A stretch of DNA of 64,000 nt from Salmonella enterica subsp. enterica serovar Typhimurium str. LT2 (lineage in GTDB: Bacteria; Pseudomonadota; Gammaproteobacteria; Enterobacterales; Enterobacteriaceae). The stretch spans positions 4,650,001 to 4,714,000 of the forward strand of contig NC_003197.2 in NCBI RefSeq assembly GCF_000006945.2, written 5' to 3'. Below the pieces are notes generated by a model, which did not search any database, was not told where the DNA came from, and saw only the letters and a program-made list of their open reading frames with translations. Shown here piece after piece: positions 28,002 to 35,782 of the stretch. A program made the translations under genes and the position numbers. The first letter of the stretch is position 1. Each line of letters starts with the position of its first letter.

Positions 28002-29228
28002 ATGAAAGAAATGCAGGCAACGCTGCCCCAGACATTTTATATAAAACCAGGTAAGTTTATCTGGAGCTACCTGGGAACATTTTTATTTATGTTGGGCGGC
28101 TGTATTGAGAACAGCTGGTTATCTGCCTGGTTAAATACGCAGGGGTTTGATCAGGCGCATATCGGGCAGATTTTTGCCGGGTATGGGATTGTGGTCGCGA
28201 TTACCTCCTGGCTATCCGGCGTCTGTGTGGACGTTTTTGGTCCTAAAAAGGTGATGGTTACCGGTTTTATCGTCTATCTTCTGGCTTCCGTCGCGTTTCT
28301 GAACTTTGCGCTACCCAGCCATGATTTTGGCGCAATTCTTGTTACCTATATGCTGCGTGGCGTGGGGTATCCGCTGGTCTGTTACTCCTTCCTGGTACGC
28401 CTGACCATCCAGTTGGATAATCACCAGCAAGGGATCGGCACCTCGCTATTTTGGGTGGTCTATAACCTTGGTTTTACCATCATTGGGCCGGTGGTGGCGG
28501 CGTCGTTAATTCCTGAGTTGGGGCATATCAACGTGATGTGGGCCGGGATGGGCGTTGCGCTGCTGGGGGTTCTCTTCATGCTGGTGCTGGAACGCAATGA
28601 ATTCATTCTGAAACCGCGAACGACGCCGGTCTTCAAAGAGTTATCTGCGGGTATCTCCATTATGTATGAACGGCCACGGATCGGTCTGGCGGTGATTGTC
28701 AAAACTATTAACGGTCTTGGCACCTATGGTTTTGTTGTCGTATTACCTCTGTTTCTGCTGGATAAGCACTTTACGCTTGAGGAATGGGCGAGTATTTGGG
28801 GGATTACCTTTATCTCTAACCAGGTCTTCAACATTATCTTTGGCTGGATGGGCGATAAAATTGGTTTTCGCCGAACCATCCAGATTTTTGGCAGCATCCT
28901 GACCGGTGTCGCTACGCTGATTGTTTACTGGGTGCCGATGATATGGGGGCATAACTATGTCGCCTTTATGCTGGCGATGTGTTTGTGGGGAGCCGGGCTG
29001 GCTGGCTTTGTGCCAATGACGCCGCTGGTGCCGATGATGGCGCCGGATAAGAAGGGGGCGGCGAACTCGGCCGTGAACTTTGGCTCCGGCCTGGGGAATT
29101 TCGTTGGGCCAGCGCTGGTCTCCGTTCTGGCAGGGTTCGGCACCGGCGTGGTGATGTATACTATGGCGGGGCTCTATTTATTCAGCGGCATCCTGGTGCA
29201 GTTTCTTAAAGTGCCTGGCGAGAAATAG
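28002..29228 (+). CDS. MFS transporter of the polyol permease (RbtT/DalT/CsbX) type
   Basis: A 408-residue, 12-helix MFS protein. The N-terminal GKFIWSYLGTFLFMLGGCIENSWLSAWL and GVCVDVFGPKKVMVTGF stretches are characteristic of the ribitol/D-arabitol permease group. A ribosome site (GAGGA) precedes ATG 28002. It sits between iolG2 and iolI2 in the same direction, so a sugar-alcohol or inositol-isomer substrate is likely. It is followed by a candidate CRP site and a terminator that separate it from iolI2. Confidence 0.85.
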   Translation: MKEMQATLPQTFYIKPGKFIWSYLGTFLFMLGGCIENSWLSAWLNTQGFDQAHIGQIFAGYGIVVAITSWLSGVCVDVFGPKKVMVTGFIVYLLASVAFLNFALPSHDFGAILVTYMLRGVGYPLVCYSFLVRLTIQLDNHQQGIGTSLFWVVYNLGFTIIGPVVAASLIPELGHINVMWAGMGVALLGVLFMLVLERNEFILKPRTTPVFKELSAGISIMYERPRIGLAVIVKTINGLGTYGFVVVLPLFLLDKHFTLEEWASIWGITFISNQVFNIIFGWMGDKIGFRRTIQIFGSILTGVATLIVYWVPMIWGHNYVAFMLAMCLWGAGLAGFVPMTPLVPMMAPDKKGAANSAVNFGSGLGNFVGPALVSVLAGFGTGVVMYTMAGLYLFSGILVQFLKVPGEK

Positions 29229-29260
29229 CTTCAAATATTCTTCAAAAATCCCTTATAGCC

Positions 29261-29276
29261 TGTGATGTTCATCACT
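29261..29276. promoter_or_regulatory. Candidate CRP site upstream of iolI2
   Basis: TGTGA-N6-TCACT matches 9 of 10 consensus positions. It lies just before a terminator and 113 bp before iolI2, so its promoter role is uncertain. Confidence 0.4.
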
Positions 29277-29281
29277 AAATT

Positions 29282-29316
29282 AAACCGGTTTTTATCAAGA
29301 TTGATAAAGCCGGTTT
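29282..29316 (+). terminator. Terminator after the polyol-type MFS gene
   Basis: Arms AAACCGG and CCGGTTT flank an inner stem (TTTATCAA/TTGATAAA) and run into TTTTTT. Confidence 0.85.
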
Positions 29317-29388
29317 TTTCACCCTACGTTAAATTGTACTAACGGATTACGGTTATTTACCCACTCATATACGTTCAGGGAGAAAATA

Positions 29389-30204
29389 ATGAATATCGAA
29401 AAAACACGGTTTTGTATTAACCGGAAAATTGCACCGGGTCTAAGTATAGAAGCATTCTTTCGACTGGTTAAACGTCTTGAGTTTAATAAAGTGGAATTGC
29501 GTAATGATATGCCAAGCGGCAGCGTTACTGATGACTTGAATTATAATCAGGTGCGTAACCTGGCAGAAAAGTATGGACTTGAAATTGTCACAATTAATGC
29601 GGTCTATCCCTTTAACCAACTGACCGAGGAGGTAGTAAAAAAAACGGAAGGATTATTACGAGACGCACAGGGAGTCGGCGCGCGGGCATTAGTTCTTTGT
29701 CCGCTGAATGATGGAACGATTGTGCCGCCGGAGGTTACGGTTGAGGCAATAAAACGACTGAGCGATCTCTTTGCCCGGTATGATATTCAGGGGCTGGTTG
29801 AACCTTTGGGATTCCGCGTAAGTTCGCTGCGTTCTGCCGTCTGGGCTCAGCAACTGATCCGGGAAGCAGGTTCCCCCTTTAAGGTTTTGCTGGATACCTT
29901 CCATCATCATCTGTACGAAGAGGCCGAAAAGGAGTTTGCGTCGCGCATTGATATTTCTGCTATCGGGCTGGTGCATTTGTCCGGTGTGGAAGACACCCGA
30001 CCAACGGAAGCATTGGCTGATGAGCAGCGTATTATGCTGAGTGAAAAGGATGTAATGCAGAATTACCAGCAGGTGCAGCGTCTGGAAAATATGGGATATC
30101 GCGGTATTTACGCTTTTGAACCTTTTTCTTCCCAGTTGGCTTCCTGGAGTGAGGCGGAAATAGAGGAACAAATTAATCGCAGCGTGTCATTGCTGCTGCA
30201 ATGA
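29389..30204 (+). CDS. iolI2: IolI2, inosose isomerase-type TIM barrel
   Basis: A 271-residue AP endonuclease-2-like TIM barrel. Metal-ligand candidates are Glu in GLVEPLGF, Asp and His in LLDTFHHHLYEE, His in GLVHLSG and Glu in YAFEPFSSQ. FSSQL near the C terminus is shared with IolI-type isomerases. It is strongly diverged from IolI1 at 20375, which suggests a different substrate isomer. The ribosome site is AGGGAG, 8 bases before the ATG. It is followed by iolH after 52 bp. Confidence 0.85.
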   Translation: MNIEKTRFCINRKIAPGLSIEAFFRLVKRLEFNKVELRNDMPSGSVTDDLNYNQVRNLAEKYGLEIVTINAVYPFNQLTEEVVKKTEGLLRDAQGVGARALVLCPLNDGTIVPPEVTVEAIKRLSDLFARYDIQGLVEPLGFRVSSLRSAVWAQQLIREAGSPFKVLLDTFHHHLYEEAEKEFASRIDISAIGLVHLSGVEDTRPTEALADEQRIMLSEKDVMQNYQQVQRLENMGYRGIYAFEPFSSQLASWSEAEIEEQINRSVSLLLQ

Positions 30205-30256
30205 TACAGCTAATTTCCAGGTGACCGTTTTCAGTTTCCGCAGCGTGGTATTTACA

Positions 30257-31141
30257 ATGAAAATTGCTTTTGATGTCGATGTTATTAAACATTTACCCAT
30301 TACCCAAATGGTACGGCAGGTTTCCGAGTGGGGGTATAAATATATTGAGCAGTCGCCGCACCCGCGTATTAATCCGTTTTATAAACACCCTAAAGCTGGT
30401 CGCGATACCATGCAGGAATATAAACGCGCCTTGCAGAACTACGGTGTGGAAATCTCGTCATTTATTGTGGTTTATCGTTGGTCCGGCCCCGATGAAGAGC
30501 GTCGGCGCGCCGCGGTAACCAACTGGAAGCGGATGATTGAGATTGCCGTTGATATGGGCGTACAGGTGATTAATACCGAGCTTTCCGGGACGCCGGATGA
30601 GCCGGAGATTTGTGAAGAGATGTGGTATCGCTCCATGGAGGAATTGCTGCCGATCGTGGAACGAGAGGGAATTCGAATCGAAATTCAGTCTCACCCCTGG
30701 GATTTCTGCGAACTGAACGATGAGACGGTCGACATGGTGCAGTCTTTGCGTAGTGATAACGTGACCTATCTGTACAGCGCACCGCATGGCTTCTTTTACG
30801 ATAAAGGGCAGGGCGACGTCGCAAGGATGCTGAACTATGCCGGGGCCGATCTTTCGCATGTTCTGCTGGCCGATACGCACAACCACACGCTTCCCTGCCG
30901 CTATATCATGAACCCGCCTGGCGTGAATGCGACGATTCATCAGCACATCGGGCTGGGAGAAGGTGAGGTCGATTTTGACGCGCTATTCCAGGCACTGCGT
31001 GAAATGGATTTTGCAAACCGCACGTTTAAGGTGGGCGGTGAGGCAATTATCACCACGTCGCTGTTTGGTTATCCTGAGAAAATGAGTGTTCAGGCGGTGG
31101 AAACGCGCGAGCGGATCGAGCGGGAGCTACTCGGACGTTAA
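30257..31141 (+). CDS. iolH: IolH, inositol catabolism TIM-barrel protein
   Basis: A 294-residue sugar-phosphate isomerase/epimerase-like protein. MKIAFDVDVIKHLP at the N terminus and IRIEIQSHPWDFCE, LADTHNHTLPCRYIMNPPG and KVGGEAIITTSLFGYPEK are features of the IolH family. The exact reaction is not settled. The start at 30257 is chosen because the GTG extension (30221) lacks family similarity. It is the last gene of the island; a hairpin separates it from convergent yjgA. Confidence 0.87.
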   Translation: MKIAFDVDVIKHLPITQMVRQVSEWGYKYIEQSPHPRINPFYKHPKAGRDTMQEYKRALQNYGVEISSFIVVYRWSGPDEERRRAAVTNWKRMIEIAVDMGVQVINTELSGTPDEPEICEEMWYRSMEELLPIVEREGIRIEIQSHPWDFCELNDETVDMVQSLRSDNVTYLYSAPHGFFYDKGQGDVARMLNYAGADLSHVLLADTHNHTLPCRYIMNPPGVNATIHQHIGLGEGEVDFDALFQALREMDFANRTFKVGGEAIITTSLFGYPEKMSVQAVETRERIERELLGR

Positions 31142-31161
31142 AAACGGGTGGATTTGCCTGT

Positions 31162-31184
31162 ACCGCGCCACAGGCTGGCGCGGT
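31162..31184. terminator. Hairpin between iolH and yjgA
   Basis: A perfect 9-bp GC-rich stem (ACCGCGCCA/TGGCGCGGT) in the 55-bp convergent gap. It lacks a clear T run, so it may be a weak terminator. Confidence 0.55.
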
Positions 31185-31196
31185 CATTTGCGGCAA

Positions 31197-31748
31197 TTAC
31201 CCTTCGTTTTCCGCCAGCTCGCGCAGATACTGGAAGATCTGACGCGCTGATTTCGGCGGTTTGTTGCCTTCTTTCTCTTTCTTCGCATTGCGGATCAATG
31301 AACGAAGCTGTTGACGATCGGCGTGCGGCCACAGGGTCAGTACTTCGGCTACCGCGTCATCGCCTTCGACGATCAGACGATCGCGCAGATGCTCAAGTTT
31401 GTGAAACAGCACCACCTGCTGATTATGGCGGTTCTTCAGCTTGTCCAGCGCCTGGCGAATAGGTTCAACGTCGCGTTGGCGCAGCATTTTTCCGATAAGC
31501 TGCAACTGGCGGCGGCGTCCTTCCATTTTGATACGCTGGGCCAGTTCAATGGCGTCGCGCAGATCGGCGTCCAGCGGGATCTTATCCAGCGCGTTTTTCC
31601 CCAGATCCACCAGTTCCGCGCCCAGGCGTTTTAATTCCTCGGCATCGCGTTTAATTTCACTTTTACTGACCCAGATAATTTCATCGTCTTCGTCTTCGAT
31701 GTCATCACCGGGAACGTCGTCGAGCCAGTCTTCGGGCTGCTTTGTCAT
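31197..31748 (-). CDS. yjgA: DarP/YjgA, 50S ribosomal subunit maturation factor
   Basis: A 183-residue highly charged protein (DUF615 family). It begins with an acidic patch (DWLDDVPGDDIEDEDDEIIWVSKSEIKRDAEELKRLGAELVDLG) and continues as helices rich in Arg/Lys, with LRSLIRNAKKEKEGNKPPKSARQIFQYLREL at the end. YjgA/DarP binds late 50S precursors at the peptidyl transferase region. It is divergent from pmbA, as in E. coli, and marks the right backbone flank of the inositol island. Confidence 0.95.
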   Translation of the reverse strand: MTKQPEDWLDDVPGDDIEDEDDEIIWVSKSEIKRDAEELKRLGAELVDLGKNALDKIPLDADLRDAIELAQRIKMEGRRRQLQLIGKMLRQRDVEPIRQALDKLKNRHNQQVVLFHKLEHLRDRLIVEGDDAVAEVLTLWPHADRQQLRSLIRNAKKEKEGNKPPKSARQIFQYLRELAENEG

Positions 31749-31843
31749 GTCAGGCTCCTTAAAAAAAGAGGCTAATGTTACCAGTTAAGATGCGCACTGA
31801 AAAACGGTTCTCTGTTAGACTTCAGAGAAACTCTCTCTACATT

Positions 31844-33196
31844 ATGGCATTTGCAATGAAAGTAATCTCACAAGTTGAAGCGCAGCGTAAGATTCTGGAA
31901 GAAGCAGTTTCGACAGCGCTGGAGTTAGCCTCAGGCAAATCGGATGGGGCGGAAGTCGCCGTCAGCAAGACCACCGGCATTAGCGTCAGCACCCGTTATG
32001 GTGAAGTAGAGAATGTCGAATTTAATAGCGACGGCGCGCTGGGTATTACGGTGTATCACCAGAACCGCAAAGGCAGCGCCTCTTCGACAGATTTAAGCCC
32101 GCAGGCGATTGCCCGTACCGTGCAGGCCGCGCTGGATATCGCGCGTTACACGTCGCCGGACCCGTGCGCAGGCGTGGCGGACAAAGAACTGCTGGCGTTT
32201 GACGCGCCGGATCTGGACTTGTTCCACCCGGCAGAGGTTACGCCAGACGAAGCCATTGAACTGGCCGCTCGTGCGGAACAGGCTTCTCTAAAGGCGGATA
32301 AACGCATCACCAATACCGAAGGCGGTAGTTTTAACAGCCATTACGGCATTAAAGTGTTCGGCAACAGCCACGGTATGTTGCAGGGATATTGCTCCACGCG
32401 CCATTCGCTCTCAAGCTGCGTCATCGCCGAAGAGAACGGCGATATGGAGCGTGATTACGCTTACACCATCGGCCGGGCAATGGCGGATCTGCAAGCGCCG
32501 GAATGGGTCGGGGCCGAGTGCGCGCGCCGTACCTTATCCCGCCTGTCGCCGCGCAAGCTCTCCACTATGAAAGCGCCGGTCATTTTCGCCAATGAAGTGG
32601 CGACAGGGCTATTTGGTCATCTGGTCGGGGCGATTGCCGGCGGCGCGGTATACCGTAAATCCACTTTTCTGCTCGACTCGCTGGGCAAACAAATTCTGCC
32701 TGAATGGTTAACCATCGAAGAACACCCGCATCTGCTAAAAGGGCTGGCGTCTTCACCGTTCGACAGCGAAGGCGTGCGTACGGAGCGCCGGGACATTGTG
32801 AAGGATGGCGTACTGACGCAATGGTTGCTGACCAACTATTCCGCCCGCAAACTGGGGCTGAAAAGTACCGGTCATGCCGGCGGCATTCATAACTGGCGTA
32901 TCGCCGGGCAGGGGCTGAACTTTGAGCAGTTGCTAAAAGAGATGGGCACCGGCCTGGTGGTGACGGAACTGATGGGCCAGGGCGTCAGCGGTATTACCGG
33001 CGACTACTCCCGCGGCGCTGCGGGATTCTGGGTTGAAAATGGTGAAATCCAGTACCCGGTAAGTGAAATTACCATTGCCGGTAATTTAAAAGAGATGTGG
33101 CGTAATATTGTCACCGTAGGTGATGATATTGAAACGCGTAGTAATATACAGTGTGGTTCGGTATTGTTACCGGAGATGAAAATCGCCGGACAATAA
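31844..33196 (+). CDS. pmbA: PmbA/TldE, metalloprotease subunit
   Basis: A 450-residue protein of the TldD/PmbA family. With TldD it forms a heterodimeric protease that matures microcin B17 and degrades the CcdA antitoxin. TldE lacks the HExxxH zinc site of TldD and is the structural partner. The Gly-rich GFWVENGEIQYPVSEITIAGNL segment is typical of the family. The start MAFAMKVIS (31844) matches the E. coli length; the in-frame extension upstream overlaps the promoter and is rejected. Confidence 0.95.
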   Translation: MAFAMKVISQVEAQRKILEEAVSTALELASGKSDGAEVAVSKTTGISVSTRYGEVENVEFNSDGALGITVYHQNRKGSASSTDLSPQAIARTVQAALDIARYTSPDPCAGVADKELLAFDAPDLDLFHPAEVTPDEAIELAARAEQASLKADKRITNTEGGSFNSHYGIKVFGNSHGMLQGYCSTRHSLSSCVIAEENGDMERDYAYTIGRAMADLQAPEWVGAECARRTLSRLSPRKLSTMKAPVIFANEVATGLFGHLVGAIAGGAVYRKSTFLLDSLGKQILPEWLTIEEHPHLLKGLASSPFDSEGVRTERRDIVKDGVLTQWLLTNYSARKLGLKSTGHAGGIHNWRIAGQGLNFEQLLKEMGTGLVVTELMGQGVSGITGDYSRGAAGFWVENGEIQYPVSEITIAGNLKEMWRNIVTVGDDIETRSNIQCGSVLLPEMKIAGQ

Positions 33197-33294
33197 TACC
33201 CGTCATACTTCAGGCTGCAGGCGCGTTGGCTGCCTGCAACCCGAATTATTCAGGGTATTACACTTATCGTTAATAATAAAAAAGGAAGTGAGCA

Positions 33295-33681
33295 ATGCGT
33301 AAAAGCCTGTTAGCTATTCTTGCTGTGTCATCGCTGGTATTCGGTTCGGCTGTTTTTGCTGCCGATCTTGAAGATAATATGGATATTCTCAATGATAACC
33401 TGAAAGTTGTTGAGAAAACGGATAGTGCCCCTGAACTGAAAGCGGCATTAACCAAAATGCGCGCGGCCGCGCTGGATGCTCAAAAAGCTACGCCGCCAAA
33501 GCTGGAAGATAAAGCGCCGGATAGCCCGGAAATGAAGGATTTTCGTCACGGTTTTGACATTCTGGTCGGCCAAATTGATGGCGCGCTGAAGCTGGCGAAC
33601 GAAGGTAACGTTAAAGAAGCGAAAGCGGCGGCGGAAGCGCTAAAAACCACCCGCAATACATATCATAAGAAGTATCGTTAA
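33295..33681 (+). CDS. cybC: Cytochrome b562
   Basis: A 128-residue periplasmic four-helix-bundle haem protein. Residues 1-22 form a Sec signal peptide ending AVFA. Mature residue Met7 (ADLEDNM) and His102 (NTYHKKYR) are the axial haem ligands. It binds b-type haem non-covalently; its electron-transfer partner is not defined. The ribosome site AAAAGGAAG precedes the ATG. It is intact here, while the K-12 copy is known to be damaged. In E. coli it borders nrdG; here an accessory operon and relBE are inserted between them. Confidence 0.96.
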   Translation: MRKSLLAILAVSSLVFGSAVFAADLEDNMDILNDNLKVVEKTDSAPELKAALTKMRAAALDAQKATPPKLEDKAPDSPEMKDFRHGFDILVGQIDGALKLANEGNVKEAKAAAEALKTTRNTYHKKYR

Positions 33682-33689
33682 TTTTTGTG

Positions 33690-33730
33690 GGATGGCGGCT
33701 TCGCTTTATCCGCAGGTCGCCATCCGGCAA
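33690..33730. repeat. REP element downstream of cybC
   Basis: GGATGGCGGCTTCGC...GGTCGCCATCCGGCAAAC is a REP palindrome pair just after the cybC stop. The rest of the cybC to PRD-gene interval (33731-33967) carries the operon promoter and a dyad at 33880. Confidence 0.75.
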
Positions 33731-33879
33731 ACTGTAATACCCATCACACTTTCTCACTTTATACGACAACGTCATTGTTTTGCCATTTCCTCTTTATGCC
33801 GCGATAGATCTCACACTTTCCCGGCGATAATTCATTAATGCCGCCTTTTCTGTGGCGCAGATCACCTATCCCACTCGCG

Positions 33880-33899
33880 TTTCCACTTCGAGGTGGAAA
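33880..33899. promoter_or_regulatory. Dyad operator candidate upstream of the PRD-SFCGS operon
   Basis: TTTCCAC and GTGGAAA arms flank TTCGAG; the 20-base dyad has one mismatched pair only. It lies 68 bases before the first gene, so it could be a regulator site (for instance of the BglG/LevR-like protein at 39475) or a leader hairpin. Confidence 0.5.
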
Positions 33900-33967
33900 A
33901 TAACTCGCTACAAACTTTTAACCCTTACCGCTAGTTTTATCTCATTGCCATTAACGGGGTGAGACGC

Positions 33968-34297
33968 GTGGATAACGGAGCAGTAAAACACGATGCCGGT
34001 GAGCGAATTAACGAACTGGCTGAACAGGTGTTAACGCAGGTGGATGGCCTGCTGGGGCGGCATCACATTGTCCCCAATGCGGTACAGACGCAAATGCTGA
34101 CCTCGCACGTTCGCGCGATGGCGCACCGGTCAATTACCGGCGAGCCTTTACCGGAAGTCGATGCCAGCTTGTTTGATGAAATCTCAGCCGAATCAATGGC
34201 GCTCGCCCGCGAAATCGTGGCGGCGTTTGGCAACCTTCCTGACGAAGAAGCCTGGCTATTATCGGTACATTTTGAAGTCGCGAAAGACAACCTCTAA
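33968..34297 (+). CDS. Stand-alone PRD-domain protein
   Basis: A 109-residue protein that consists of a single PTS regulation domain. LTSHVRAMAHR and EEAWLLSVHFEVAKDN place His residues where PRDs are phosphorylated by HPr or EII proteins. It has no DNA-binding region, so it probably modulates a partner, most simply the PRD-containing regulator at 39475. GTG at 33968 follows GGGGTGA; another GTG lies 9 bases earlier. It opens the eight-gene operon and ends 10 bp before the SFCGS gene. Confidence 0.78.
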   Translation: MDNGAVKHDAGERINELAEQVLTQVDGLLGRHHIVPNAVQTQMLTSHVRAMAHRSITGEPLPEVDASLFDEISAESMALAREIVAAFGNLPDEEAWLLSVHFEVAKDNL

Positions 34298-34307
34298 GGA
34301 GCAAAAA

Positions 34308-34670
34308 ATGGAACAGATTACCGTCGTGATTGGCGATCGCCTGGGTAAAGGCCAGAAAGTGGCGGCAGGCGTGGAAAAAGCGGGCGGTCGCGCGGTCGTC
34401 GTGCCGGGCGTCGCGGCAGACATGAAGCTGGGCGATGTGATGAAAGCGGAAAACGCCACCTTCGGCATTTCATTTTGCGGCAGCGGCGGCGCGGGCGCTA
34501 TCACCGCGCAAAACAAGCATGGCTACAAAGCCAAATATGGGATGCGGTCAGTAGATGAAGGCGTCACCGCTATCAATGAGGGCTGCAACGTGTTGGGTTT
34601 CGGCTTTATGGATAAAGAAGAGCTCGGCGAGCGCCTGGTGCAGGCGTGGCAAAAGAAATACGGCGCCTGA
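34308..34670 (+). CDS. Glycine-rich SFCGS-family protein, RpiB/LacAB-like
   Basis: A 120-residue cytosolic protein of the uncharacterised SFCGS family. The core GISFCGSGGAGAITAQNK (residues 53-70), with NVLGFG (94-99) and ELGERLVQAW, matches the layout of ribose-5-phosphate isomerase B and LacA/LacB, whose core reads GI-x-x-CGTG-x4-I-x-A-x-NK and then NVL-x-FG. The catalytic Cys of RpiB corresponds to Cys57 and the N-terminal Asp to Asp10; the RpiB His next to that Asp is Arg11 here. A sugar-phosphate isomerase role, or a substrate-binding relative, is inferred. An EIIB-like role is an alternative. Ribosome site AAGGAG. Confidence 0.75.
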   Translation: MEQITVVIGDRLGKGQKVAAGVEKAGGRAVVVPGVAADMKLGDVMKAENATFGISFCGSGGAGAITAQNKHGYKAKYGMRSVDEGVTAINEGCNVLGFGFMDKEELGERLVQAWQKKYGA

Positions 34671-34972
34671 TGATGAAAGAGCAATTCACCACCACGGTGA
34701 GAGTAAAAGGCAAGGGCGACGCCAAAGCACGCGCCTTTGCCGATGCGCTGAACCATGTTCAGTCGGCGGTGATGAGAGAGTCGCCGTATATCTTACTGCG
34801 TATTGAGCCACAGGATGTGCGGATTGTTCAGGCGCATGAGTCGGTGCGTAAAGAGGCCTTTCTGTTTTTCTTTTTGCGCCGGGAACGACGCACTTACAGC
34901 GTGGAGCTGGATGTGACCGTCAACGTGACCGCCATCAATCTCGACAGGGTGGATTTCGTCGCGAAACGCTGA
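34670..34972 (+). CDS. DUF4312-family protein
   Basis: A 100-residue soluble protein of unknown function. It has a beta-alpha-beta look (FTTTVRVKGKGDAKARAFADALNHVQ ... YILLRIEPQDVRIVQAHESV ... FLFFFLRRERRTYSVELDVTVNVTAINL) and no membrane segment. The ATG at 34670 overlaps the SFCGS stop (TGATG), so translation is coupled; ATG 34673 is an alternative. It always appears here between the SFCGS protein and two membrane proteins, so it may be a cytosolic component of the same transporter or complex. Confidence 0.75.
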   Translation: MMKEQFTTTVRVKGKGDAKARAFADALNHVQSAVMRESPYILLRIEPQDVRIVQAHESVRKEAFLFFFLRRERRTYSVELDVTVNVTAINLDRVDFVAKR

Positions 34973-34994
34973 TTTTTATTAAAAAGGCATAGTT

Positions 34995-35771
34995 ATGTTC
35001 CTGATAATACTAATTAAATCGCTCATTATCGGCGCGCTGGTCGGCGTAGGGGTGGGCGCTGGGGCTGCACGCATGTTTCACGCGCCAACCACGCAGGGGA
35101 TGGGCGCGTTCCGTACGTTGGGCGAACTCAACTCTTGTGAAGGCGACCCGGCATCTCACTTCTCCTTTGGGCTGGGTTTCTTCTTTAACGCCTGGGCCTC
35201 GTCTGTGGCGGCCGGATCGTTCACCCAGGATGTCGATCACCGCATCATCCCTAACTGGGGCGCGGCGGCGCTAATGATCAAAAACCGTAACGTCGGCGAG
35301 ACGCTGCACGACCCGAAAAAAATGGCGATCGCCTGCGCCGTCATCGGCATGATAGTCGTGACGTTCCTTAACCTGACCGCCTCATCCGTGCCAGAAGCGC
35401 TACAGGTGACGGCGGTTAAGGTGCTGGTACCGGCGGCAAACCTGCTGGTCAACATCGTCATGCCTGTGATCTTCTGGTTAGCAGCGATCGACGCCGGTAA
35501 AAAATCGGGCTTCTGGGCCACCGTTTTCGGCGGCGCGGCGCAGCTCATCATGGGGAACGCCGTACCGGGGCTGGTACTGGGTATTTTGATCGGTAAAGGC
35601 GTAGAAGAGAGCGGCTGGAACCATGTTACCAAAGTGATGATGGTCGCCATCGTTTTGCTGTTTGTGTTGAGCGGCTTCTTCCGCGGCTTCGACATGAAAA
35701 TGATCGAGTCTTTCAACATGACGGTACCGAACTGGCTTGAACTGATCCACAACTCGCTCAGCGGCAAATAA
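34995..35771 (+). CDS. DUF4311-family integral membrane protein
   Basis: A 258-residue membrane protein with about six hydrophobic segments (near residues 3-24, 55-75, 110-130, 140-163, 172-200 and 212-232). Polar conserved-looking stretches lie in loops: LGELNSCEGDPASHFSFGLGFFFNAWASS and GSFTQDVDHRIIPNWGAAALM. The function is unknown. It is followed after 11 bp by a second membrane protein, and together they are likely the permease of this operon. The Gly-rich helices and buried charged loop recall PTS EIIC-type carriers, but I see no decisive motif. Confidence 0.78.
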   Translation: MFLIILIKSLIIGALVGVGVGAGAARMFHAPTTQGMGAFRTLGELNSCEGDPASHFSFGLGFFFNAWASSVAAGSFTQDVDHRIIPNWGAAALMIKNRNVGETLHDPKKMAIACAVIGMIVVTFLNLTASSVPEALQVTAVKVLVPAANLLVNIVMPVIFWLAAIDAGKKSGFWATVFGGAAQLIMGNAVPGLVLGILIGKGVEESGWNHVTKVMMVAIVLLFVLSGFFRGFDMKMIESFNMTVPNWLELIHNSLSGK

Positions 35772-35782
35772 CGGAGGCCACA

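Noticed and set aside
8108..31184. Integrase, tRNA end or direct repeats flanking the inositol island
   Set aside because: No integrase gene, tRNA or clear flanking repeat is visible, so the island cannot be called a recent integrative element.
33820..33840. Possible CRP site upstream of the SFCGS operon
   Set aside because: Only the right half (TCACA) matches; the left half is CGCGA, too weak to report as a site.
33682..33967. Sigma-54 (-24/-12) promoter for the SFCGS operon, as in dga
   Set aside because: No TGGC...TTGC element with correct spacing was seen, and the linked regulator is not of the NtrC/LevR ATPase type.
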